A stretch of 9,198 nt of DNA, from assembly GCA_020718965.1 (NCBI GenBank), contig DYRE01000072.1, positions 1 to 9,198 on the forward strand, given 5' to 3'. Source of the stretch: Desulfomonile tiedjei (GTDB taxonomy: Bacteria > Desulfobacterota > Desulfomonilia > Desulfomonilales > Desulfomonilaceae). Positions 1 to 5,304 of the stretch are shown here, one piece after another; the first letter of the stretch is position 1, and every line of letters begins with the position of its first letter. The notes under the pieces are model-generated. The model was not told where the DNA came from. It ran no database searches and saw only the letters and a list, made by a program, of their open reading frames with translations. Both the position numbers and the translations under genes were made by a program.

Positions 1-1278
1 ATTGAATCTTTGGGTGAGTGTAAAATCGATTCTCCTCTTAGCCACGTGGATTGGGTTGAGGATACTAATCGTATATTATACGATGTTTCCGCGGAATCGA
101 TTGAAGAATGCTTCAAACAAGGCAAAGTTCCCGTGTCCTTTCTAAAAGCAGGTCCACGCAAGAAAATCTATTTTGATCTCAGTAAACTGAAATGCGCGAT
201 TGTTACTTGTGGTGGTTTGTGTCCAGGTTTGAACAACGTGATTCGCTCGATTGTGCTCACCTTGTTCCACACATACGGTGTCTCTAATATTCTTGGCATA
301 AGATATGGTTTTCAGGGGTTTATACCAAAATACGGACACCCCGTCCTCGAACTGAACCCAAACACGGTTTCCCAGATCAATGAACTGGGCGGAACAATTC
401 TGTCGTCTTCCAGGGGGCATCAGGAGATTGGAGAAATCGTGGATGCCCTTGAGCGGATGAATATAGGGCTTCTGTTTATTATCGGGGGAGATGGCTCATT
501 CAAAGCTGGAGCCAGGATATGTGAGGAAATTTCAAATCGTAAGGCCAAGATTGGTGTCGTTGGGATTCCAAAGACGATTGACAACGACATCCTGTTCCTG
601 TCAAGGTCATTCGGGTTTAGCACTGCGGTAAGTTGCGCGTCGGATGTTATTAGTTGCGCCCATGTAGAGGCGAACGGAGCGCCCAACGGGATAGGTCTTG
701 TGAAACTCATGGGTAGACATTCCGGATTCATTGCGGCAAGCGCTGCGCTGGACAGACGTTACGCAAATTTTGTTCTCATCCCGGAGTCTGATTTTGATAT
801 GGAAGGGCCTCACGGTTTTCTGGCTGTCCTGGAGAAAAGAATTATAGCCAAGAAACACGCAGTGATAGTAGTAGCTGAGGGAGCTGGGCAGCAATATTGT
901 GGCATTGAGGGTTTCGACAGTTCGGGAAACAAGTCTTTGGGAGACATAGGAGTGTATCTGAAGGACAGGATCAAGGAACATTTTCAGGCCAAAGGTCTTG
1001 AAATGAATCAGAAATACATTGATCCCAGCTACACCATAAGGTCGGTTCCTGCGACTTCCGAGGATTCTGTTTTTTGTGGTTTTCTTGGACAAAATGCGGT
1101 TCACGTGGGTCTGGCGGGCAAGACAAATTTCATGGTGGGTTCGTGGAACGAGCAGTTTGTATGTGTACCGTTCAATTTGGTGACAACCGGTCGTAAGCAG
1201 GTGGGTCTTAACAGTAAACTGTGGAACAGCGTTGTCGAGGCGACAGGTCAGCCATTGTTCAAACCTCCTGAGGTCTGA
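1..1278 (+). CDS. 6-phosphofructokinase, TP0108/plant-type (5' partial)
   Basis: Glycolytic enzyme phosphorylating fructose 6-phosphate to fructose 1,6-bisphosphate in the cytoplasm. Counting from a TTG at position 10, the phosphate-donor loop CGGLCPGLN lies at residues 67-75, GGDG at 159-162, the catalytic PKTIDND at 187-193 and the sugar-phosphate motif MGRHSGF at 234-240. A C-terminal block (YIDPSY.IRS.PA) is typical of the plant/TP0108 branch. GGDG, rather than GGDD, is the signature of ATP users in the PFK superfamily. The Lys in PKTIDND is shared with PPi enzymes and with plant-type ATP-PFKs, so ATP is the likelier donor but this is inferred. The frame is open through base 1 with no stop. 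The family normally carries more residues before the LG...I.SPL stretch seen here, and no ribosome site can be seen for the TTG, so the true start is probably left of the window. The C-terminus is complete (TGA at 1276-1278). No co-transcribed neighbour is visible. Confidence 0.93.
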   Translation: MESLGECKIDSPLSHVDWVEDTNRILYDVSAESIEECFKQGKVPVSFLKAGPRKKIYFDLSKLKCAIVTCGGLCPGLNNVIRSIVLTLFHTYGVSNILGIRYGFQGFIPKYGHPVLELNPNTVSQINELGGTILSSSRGHQEIGEIVDALERMNIGLLFIIGGDGSFKAGARICEEISNRKAKIGVVGIPKTIDNDILFLSRSFGFSTAVSCASDVISCAHVEANGAPNGIGLVKLMGRHSGFIAASAALDRRYANFVLIPESDFDMEGPHGFLAVLEKRIIAKKHAVIVVAEGAGQQYCGIEGFDSSGNKSLGDIGVYLKDRIKEHFQAKGLEMNQKYIDPSYTIRSVPATSEDSVFCGFLGQNAVHVGLAGKTNFMVGSWNEQFVCVPFNLVTTGRKQVGLNSKLWNSVVEATGQPLFKPPEV

Positions 1279-1409
1279 GAGGGAGTTGACAATCGTAATG
1301 TGTCGACGGATTCAGATGTGGCTGAACGGAGGCTTTAAAGTCGGCTGCGTAGTTTCCTGAAAAGCTATCTGGAAGCCTAACTGTTTGGAATATAGGTAAT
1401 TATTTGGGC

Positions 1410-1438
1410 TTGTCATTTCGAGTTTAATCTGATACGGT
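1410..1438 (+). promoter_or_regulatory. weak candidate sigma70-type promoter upstream of the small Cys/Pro gene
   Basis: TTGTCA (1410-1415) is separated by 17 nt from TACGGT (1433-1438). The -35 matches consensus at 5 of 6 positions and the -10 at only 3 of 6. If used, transcription would start near 1445 and the stem-loop at 1451-1489 would lie in the leader of the 1545 gene. A TATAAT string at 1526-1531 lies too close to the Shine-Dalgarno to serve this gene. This call is tentative. Confidence 0.2.
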
Positions 1439-1450
1439 AAAACTGTAGGC

Positions 1451-1489
1451 GCAACAATCTCAAAAAGTACGAACTTTTGGAATTGTTGC
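1451..1489 (+). other. long stem-loop in the intergenic region before the small Cys/Pro gene
   Basis: Outer arms GCAACAAT (1451-1458) and ATTGTTGC (1482-1489) are perfectly complementary. Inside them AAAAGT pairs with ACTTTT around a four-base loop, with small bulges between the two stems. No T-run follows, so it does not look like a standard intrinsic terminator. It could be a leader structure of the 1545 gene or an RNA-processing or Rho-associated 3' structure of the phosphofructokinase transcript. Confidence 0.45.
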
Positions 1490-1544
1490 TTGTCTCATTA
1501 AAATTAAATGGATTTATAGTTAAATTATAATTTGGAGGTACGCT

Positions 1545-1880
1545 ATGTCGAGGAAGTCTATATTTTTACTAGCGGTATTTGTCCTAGCTGTGACTGCGGT
1601 GGTCCCTGGAAATTCTGACGCATTGTTTGTCGCTACAGCCCAGAACCTGAGAGGCGCTCTTTACCAGGGGATTGGACCTACACCAGGCCACGCTTCAGAG
1701 ATGGCCGTGGTCAAGTGTTCCCAAGATTCGTTTGCGCCGAGAAGCTGCCGAGTAATTACAGTGAGAATGGAATGTCCTCCTCCTGTTTGCGCTCCGTCTA
1801 GAAAGGCCATAAAGAAAAGCAGATACAGTTGCGCTCCTGCGCCGGCGGCTTGCGCCCCGATGCCGCGTCCGTATCGTTAA
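1545..1880 (+). CDS. small exported Cys/Pro-containing protein of unknown function
   Basis: 111 aa. The family is not recognised. The N-terminus is a classical Sec signal: basic SRK, a hydrophobic core at about residues 5-20, then a probable cleavage site after NSDA (about residue 26). The predicted mature protein is about 85 aa with six cysteines (58, 68, 77, 82, 96, 103) and a basic, Pro-rich tail. The stretch CPPPVCAP (77-84) has Cys five residues apart, the same spacing and composition as the repeats of the larger Cys/Pro protein at 3661-4224. The ATG is preceded by GGAGG (1534-1538) with six bases between, so the start is well supported. A perfect stem-loop lies just downstream, suggesting a single-gene transcript. 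No catalytic motif or lipobox is seen. Export followed by disulfide formation or metal binding is an inference from composition only. Confidence 0.72.
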   Translation: MSRKSIFLLAVFVLAVTAVVPGNSDALFVATAQNLRGALYQGIGPTPGHASEMAVVKCSQDSFAPRSCRVITVRMECPPPVCAPSRKAIKKSRYSCAPAPAACAPMPRPYR

Positions 1881-1894
1881 AACATTTACCGTTC

Positions 1895-1928
1895 AATCTT
1901 CCCGGTTGGTTTGTCATCCGGGAAGATT
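1895..1928 (+). terminator. probable terminator of the small Cys/Pro gene
   Basis: AATCTTCCCGG (1895-1905) and CCGGGAAGATT (1918-1928) form a perfect 11-bp stem with a 12-base loop, 14 bases after the TAA stop. The nearest T-run is at 1946-1950, some 17 bases past the stem, so it is not a perfect Rho-independent terminator. It may instead stabilise the 3' end. Confidence 0.55.
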
Positions 1929-2006
1929 CAATTCTCCATATCCTCTTTTTACATGCCTCAATCATTGCTCCTCAACTGATTATTTATCTTCTCCCCACTG
2001 AAATAA

Positions 2007-2034
2007 TTGCCAAATGTTTGGATAAGAATACTAT
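2007..2034 (+). promoter_or_regulatory. candidate promoter for the Tat-exported binding protein gene
   Basis: TTGCCA (2007-2012, 5 of 6 to consensus) and TACTAT (2029-2034, 4 of 6) are spaced by 16 nt. The start of transcription would fall near 2041, giving an untranslated leader of about 105 nt. It lies between the upstream stem-loop and the gene, where a promoter is expected. Confidence 0.35.
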
Positions 2035-2145
2035 CTTTACAGGCAAATTCGTTTAGAGTAGGATGCGCTGAAATCCAAGAATTCGGCAAGTTGATAATGT
2101 TTTTGAGAAGCCCGGTTTGGCTTTCAAGGGAATAATAGCAAGCGA

Positions 2146-3468
2146 ATGACTCGAAAAAGAAACCGCCGACCCGAAAAGGACGTTGTTACATCCGACTGGA
2201 AAGTTGGGGATAGCCTTGACCAAAGAATTTTATGGTCAAGGCGCGAGTTTCTTGTTTCCAGTGTTCTGACGTCGGCAATTGTTTTAACCCCGCTATTGGG
2301 ATGGGGCACGGATCCTGAGCAAAGAATGAAGATCACTTTTTTTTACCCGGAGAACGGTCTGATGGAATTGGAGGCCGTATCTCTAATGGCTGGATTTGAT
2401 CTTTCATTTCAGGAAAATGGCCCATGTCCTGTCGACGTTTTACGGAAGACTTATGGCCAAAATTTGGACGTGGCATTGCAAGAGTTTAAAGGTTCTCTAA
2501 AAGACGAGGACGTTAACTTCATTGTTTGTGTGGCTGATGTCGAAGGATCGCGAAAGTTTGTAGAAACGTTAGCCACAGCAAAGGTCATAGTATTTATTGC
2601 CAATCCGTCGATTAACCTGGTATGCGGGGAAATCTGCCAACCCAACGTTTTCAGGTCCAGTCCGAATAATTATGTCCTGTCGGAACCGTTGGCCCCCTGG
2701 GCCGTTATGAACGCAGGCAAGAAAGTATTCATCACTGGAGACAACAATCAGGACACAAACGAAAAGGCGGATTCTTTTGCCTTTGGATTTGAAAGGGCTG
2801 GTGGAGCATTTTGTGATAGGGTTATGGTCGGAGATTCCTCCGCTACAATTGATTCAGTGATTTCATCCATAAGAAATTCTGACGCTGATTTTATTTTTGC
2901 CGCTTTTGAAAATGAGCAGGCCCTGAAATTCCTTCAGGCCGTTAAGTCCGGAAACCCGAAGACTCAAAAAACCATCGTTGGTCCTGAGACATTGACATTA
3001 TTTAACAAGATGGATCGAGTTATCGCAGAAAACATCACAGGTGTGTCCACTTTGACAAATATTGAAAATGTTGAGTCTTTGAAATCAAAGATTCCTGAGA
3101 AATTTACTTCAATGGCTCTGTCTATTCCCAGAGTGGCTGAAGGATGTGATCTGGGAGGAATTCTGCTCAACCTAGTCAATGACGGAGTCTCGGGAAAAAC
3201 GGATTTTGAGAATCTGATCAAGGCAGTTTCAAACTCAAAGATCAAAGGGATGAGGGGCGAGTTCAGATTTGACAAGAATCACGATGCGGTTGTGGACAGT
3301 TGGGTAGTGTCTTGGGTTAAGGAGGCTAAAGAAATAAGTCAAAAAGTTGTTGCATCGTTGGGGGCGTCGGTGTCTCTCGACTTTGGATGTGGAAAGGTGG
3401 GTTATCCCGACCGTCCTGACGTTGCTCCAGTGGAGAGCGAAGGAGTATGGGAGGAAAACTCAAATTAG
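2146..3468 (+). CDS. Tat-exported type I periplasmic solute-binding protein (ABC transporter, leucine/amide-binding-like)
   Basis: 440 aa. Residues 31-36 read SRREFL, a near-perfect twin-arginine motif, followed by a hydrophobic stretch (about 37-53), so Tat export to the periplasm is likely. There is no lipobox Cys. The rest resembles the Peripla_BP_5/6 fold used for branched-chain amino acids, urea and amides: PNVFRSSPNNY near 166-176, a lobe-linking stretch with KKVFITGDN near 192-200, and a later GMRGEF.FD.N segment typical of the C-terminal lobe. The first lobe is divergent and lacks the usual PLTG-type ligand loop, so the ligand cannot be named. C160 and C164 sit where many relatives carry a disulfide. 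No permease or ATPase gene adjoins it, so it is an orphan component here. ATG 2146 is the only usable start in the open frame. The nearest SD-like AAGGG (2126-2130) is 15 bases away, so initiation is probably weak. Confidence 0.8.
   Translation: MTRKRNRRPEKDVVTSDWKVGDSLDQRILWSRREFLVSSVLTSAIVLTPLLGWGTDPEQRMKITFFYPENGLMELEAVSLMAGFDLSFQENGPCPVDVLRKTYGQNLDVALQEFKGSLKDEDVNFIVCVADVEGSRKFVETLATAKVIVFIANPSINLVCGEICQPNVFRSSPNNYVLSEPLAPWAVMNAGKKVFITGDNNQDTNEKADSFAFGFERAGGAFCDRVMVGDSSATIDSVISSIRNSDADFIFAAFENEQALKFLQAVKSGNPKTQKTIVGPETLTLFNKMDRVIAENITGVSTLTNIENVESLKSKIPEKFTSMALSIPRVAEGCDLGGILLNLVNDGVSGKTDFENLIKAVSNSKIKGMRGEFRFDKNHDAVVDSWVVSWVKEAKEISQKVVASLGASVSLDFGCGKVGYPDRPDVAPVESEGVWEENSN
2213..2242. 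repeat. perfect 9-bp inverted repeat inside the binding-protein gene
   Basis: GCCTTGACC (2213-2221) and GGTCAAGGC (2234-2242) flank a 12-base AT-rich spacer. It lies in codons 23-33, immediately before and into the codons of the twin-arginine motif. It can form an mRNA hairpin or act as a protein-binding dyad. Confidence 0.5.
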
Positions 3469-3496
3469 TTAGATACGAATAATTAATATAAATAGA

Positions 3497-3529
3497 CTAT
3501 TAGAAATAATTTTTAATTATGTTTAATAG
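3497..3529 (+). terminator. AT-rich stem-loop after the binding-protein gene
   Basis: Two 15-base arms (3497-3511 and 3515-3529) pair around a TTT loop with one mismatch and one G-T pair. The structure begins 28 bases after the TAG stop. It is long but nearly all A-T and has no following T-run, so termination would be weak. It may be a 3'-end stabiliser. Confidence 0.35.
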
Positions 3530-3541
3530 TAATTTTACAGG

Positions 3542-3569
3542 TTGACATTTATGGATAAAGTTTGATAAG
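3542..3569 (+). promoter_or_regulatory. candidate sigma70-type promoter of the Cys/Pro repeat gene
   Basis: A perfect TTGACA (3542-3547) is separated by 16 nt from GATAAG (3564-3569), which keeps the ATAA core of the -10 box. Transcription would start near 3576, leaving a leader of about 85 nt that holds a short reading frame and a 6-bp stem. Confidence 0.45.
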
Positions 3570-3590
3570 GTGTTCCCAAGAGATATTTAA

Positions 3591-3635
3591 ATGCAGGTTA
3601 TCTGTCGCTCGGAGGGGTAAAAGGGAGAGTCCGAG
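3591..3635 (+). promoter_or_regulatory. structured leader with a possible 9-codon upstream reading frame
   Basis: ATG at 3591 opens a frame of nine codons (MQVICRSEG) ending with TAA at 3618-3620. CTCGGA (3608-3613) can pair with TCCGAG (3630-3635), and the stop codon of the short frame falls in that loop. No good ribosome site precedes the ATG, so the short frame may be chance. The arrangement would allow translation to influence folding in front of the true SD at 3646-3653. Confidence 0.2.
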
Positions 3636-3660
3636 GGATTCTTTTGGAAGGAGTTATTGA

Positions 3661-4224
3661 ATGAAAGGGAAATTTGCCATTGGCGCTTTTTTCGCGGTCT
3701 TAGCGATGCTGACTATTGGGATGGCGCCGGTCTCCGCTGGAGGCCCTGTATGTAAAGTGCCACCAATGTGCGGACCACCTCCCGTATGCGGGCCACCCCC
3801 GTGCTGTGGACCGCCTCCATGCCCACCCCCGTGCTGTGGGCCACCTCCATGTAATCAGCCAAACCCTATTGCGAGAGTTTTCACAGGCGCGTTCAGGCTA
3901 GTTACAGGCGTTGTAGCTCTACCGTTCAAACTAGTGGACCGTATGGTAGACGCGCTCGATTGTAGACCTAATCCGTGCGCTCCTCCGACTTGTGGTCCGC
4001 CTCCATGTGCGCCGCCTATGTGTGGTCCGCCTCCGTGCGCGCCGCCCGTCTGTGGGCCAGCAAAATGCTATCCTCCAGCATACGGAATGAGGCCTCCGCC
4101 CGTGAGATCTATGGGATACAGCGCGCCTAGAAGAATGGCGCCCATGAGTAAGAAATCCGGGTCTTCTGTGCCTTCAACTTTAATGGCCACACCGGCTGAA
4201 GGCGTTTTTGGTAGTTACTGGTAA
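3661..4224 (+). CDS. exported Cys/Pro repeat protein of unknown function
   Basis: 187 aa, no recognised family. A Sec signal (KGK, hydrophobic core at about 5-20) ends at a probable cleavage site after PVSA (residue 26). The mature protein has 17 Cys in two blocks. Block 1 (31-64) is built of CGPPP units and includes two adjacent decapeptides PPPCCGPPPC (45-54 and 55-64). Block 2 (101-140) has eight Cys at 101, 106, 111, 116, 121, 126, 131 and 136, exactly five apart, as four decapeptides of the type CGPPPCAPPM. Between them, residues 70-100 form a Cys-free, probably amphipathic or membrane-associating helix (FRLVTGVVALPFKLVDR). The tail is basic and Ser/Met-rich and ends in SYW. GGAAGGAG (3646-3653) lies seven bases before the ATG, so the start is firm and translation probably strong. 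A strong terminator follows, giving a monocistronic unit. A disulfide-linked or metal-binding envelope or surface structure is plausible but inferred. Chance coding is unlikely because of the signal, the strong SD and the synonymous repeat divergence. Confidence 0.8.
   Translation: MKGKFAIGAFFAVLAMLTIGMAPVSAGGPVCKVPPMCGPPPVCGPPPCCGPPPCPPPCCGPPPCNQPNPIARVFTGAFRLVTGVVALPFKLVDRMVDALDCRPNPCAPPTCGPPPCAPPMCGPPPCAPPVCGPAKCYPPAYGMRPPPVRSMGYSAPRRMAPMSKKSGSSVPSTLMATPAEGVFGSYW
3793..3852 (+). repeat. tandem 30-bp duplication within the Cys/Pro gene
   Basis: Units 3793-3822 and 3823-3852 match at 27 of 30 bases. All three differences (GGA/GGG, CCG/CCA, TGC/TGT) are synonymous, so both units encode PPPCCGPPPC. 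Confidence 0.9.
3961..4080 (+). repeat. four tandem 30-bp units in the Cys/Pro gene
   Basis: Units start at 3961, 3991, 4021 and 4051. Each encodes a decapeptide with Cys at positions 1 and 6. The two middle units differ at five bases and only one amino acid (Met/Val). The outer two are more diverged, suggesting outward decay of an old array or more recent duplication in the centre. Confidence 0.85.
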
Positions 4225-4250
4225 GACTGATTCGAGGAAAAGTTAAAATT

Positions 4251-4283
4251 AAAGGGATTCGAAAGAGTCCCTTTTTGTTTTTT
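4251..4283 (+). terminator. strong intrinsic terminator of the Cys/Pro gene (possibly bidirectional)
   Basis: AAAGGGATTC (4251-4260) pairs with GAGTCCCTTT (4265-4274) around a GAAA tetraloop, with one G-T pair. A T-run with a single G interruption follows to 4283. Read on the other strand the hairpin is followed by a T-rich stretch, so it may also end the convergent J-domain gene. Confidence 0.88.
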
Positions 4284-4305
4284 GCGCAGTTCAATTTTAT
4301 ATTAA

Positions 4306-5106
4306 TCAATCCCAACGGCGAATTCTAAATATCCTGTCTTTAGCCATGTTGAGTTCCTTCATTTTTTCTTCATCCCCGCCATCTCCCGAAGTGTCAGGGT
4401 GATAAATTCGGGCCAATTTTTTCCACGCCCTTAATGTTTCTTCTTTAGAAGAATCAGACGCTATACCCAAGAGAGAGAATAATTTTCTGAGTGAATACTC
4501 GAAGGGGTTGACCGACGATGCCCTATGTCTGGATTCAAATTCGGAGCGCCAATGGAATCCTTCCGTTCTCTGGTCTTTCAGGCGTTCTCTCAACTTGAGA
4601 GTAGCATACGCTGAATTGAACATATCCATTAAACTCGACCTAGATTCAAATTCCAGTTTTGTCAAAGGAGAAATAGCCGTGAGTATCTCTCTAAACTCTT
4701 CAATTAGGGTCATTCCCAGAGACAATATGTTTCTGGCGTTTGGTTCAGCAGGGCCGAGACAATAGGAGAGCTTTCTGCCAAAAGCGGCCATTTCTGAGCT
4801 TTGGACGTGAGAGTGCTCATAACATCTTCCGTCTGAAAACTTCGGAGGATTTTGACATTGGAAAAATCCTTTGCTCGCCCCGTCCGACCAGTCAAGCCCG
4901 CTGCACCTACACGGATCCAGTTCTACACAATACACGCCGTGTTCATGACTGGAAACAAAAGTGATGTCGCCAAACTCCCTCGAAAGGTTTCTAAAAGCCC
5001 TGTTTAAACGGTACTCCGAGAGCCCAAAGTTGTTGCAAATTCCAGTTTTACATGTACCGGGCCGACTTTGAATAAATTTCATTATTTGTAGAAGAGTTTG
5101 ATCCAT
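4306..5106 (-). CDS. J-domain protein with winged-helix-like N-terminus and Cys/His cluster
   Basis: 266 aa from ATG 5106. The C-terminus (about 208-266) is a J-domain: helix II RAWKKLARIYHPD with the invariant HPD at 236-238, then helix III KMKELNMAKDRIF. It should stimulate a DnaK/Hsp70 ATPase. There is no Gly/Phe region or DnaJ-type zinc domain, so it is a class C J-protein, with the domain unusually at the C-terminus. Residues 2-47 (MKFIQSRPGTCKTGI..NNFGLSEYRLNRAFRNL) look like a helix-turn-helix or winged-helix fold. A cluster C60, C66, C68, C84, C95, H98, H100 could bind a metal. The middle (about 125-180) is predicted helical. A GTG at 5151 would add 15 residues, but it abuts the T-run of the upstream gene's terminator and lacks an SD, so ATG 5106 is preferred. 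TATTAT (- strand, 5134-5129) could be its -10. The gene is convergent with the Cys/Pro gene. Its client is unknown. Confidence 0.8.
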   Translation of the reverse strand: MDQTLLQIMKFIQSRPGTCKTGICNNFGLSEYRLNRAFRNLSREFGDITFVSSHEHGVYCVELDPCRCSGLDWSDGASKGFFQCQNPPKFSDGRCYEHSHVQSSEMAAFGRKLSYCLGPAEPNARNILSLGMTLIEEFREILTAISPLTKLEFESRSSLMDMFNSAYATLKLRERLKDQRTEGFHWRSEFESRHRASSVNPFEYSLRKLFSLLGIASDSSKEETLRAWKKLARIYHPDTSGDGGDEEKMKELNMAKDRIFRIRRWD

Positions 5107-5151
5107 GGCTAGTATCTCTATATTAAGAATAATACACGAATCTGATGGCAC

Positions 5152-5185
5152 AAAAAGAAAAAAGCTCGACCGGCGATGTCGAGCT
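5152..5185 (-). terminator. strong intrinsic terminator of the beta-barrel gene
   Basis: On the - strand, AGCTCGAC (5185-5178), a seven-base loop and GTCGAGCT (5170-5163) form a perfect 8-bp stem followed by TTTTTCTTTTT (5162-5152). Confidence 0.9.
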
Positions 5186-5217
5186 GGGAGGGAAGAGGCC
5201 TAAGGAGCCGGTCGAGC
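5164..5217. repeat. second, overlapping 11-bp inverted repeat at the terminator
   Basis: GCTCGACCGGC (5164-5174) and GCCGGTCGAGC (5207-5217) are perfectly complementary across 32 bases. The left arm is shared with the 8-bp terminator stem, so the two hairpins exclude each other. Either one would place a stem next to the T-run on the - strand. Confidence 0.75.
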
Positions 5218-5304
5218 CTAGATAAATGTTCTCTTCCCTAGACCTTTTGAAAAATTTCCTGGGTAAGGCTCCCTCCGTAGCCCTACCCGCAATTCAGTTT
5301 GGGG

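Noticed and set aside
607..1104. 165-codon open frame on the - strand inside the phosphofructokinase gene
   Set aside because: It is fully antisense to a gene with clear catalytic motifs, and its product has no signal, fold or ribosome site of note.
1526..1531. Perfect TATAAT before the 1545 gene
   Set aside because: The transcript would start at about the Shine-Dalgarno (1534-1538), leaving no usable leader, and no -35 is correctly spaced.
1829..2056. 75-codon frame overlapping the end of the small Cys/Pro gene
   Set aside because: It runs through the perfect stem-loop at 1895-1928 and has no ribosome site; it is best explained as chance.
3661..4080. Regular 30-bp repeats considered as a CRISPR-like or minisatellite array
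   Set aside because: The repeats are contiguous without spacers, stay in one reading frame and diverge silently, so they are coding tandem repeats.
5107..5151. 15-residue N-terminal extension of the J-domain protein from a GTG at 5151
   Set aside because: The GTG directly follows the T-run of the preceding gene's terminator and has no ribosome site, so it would not be transcribed from its own promoter with a usable leader.
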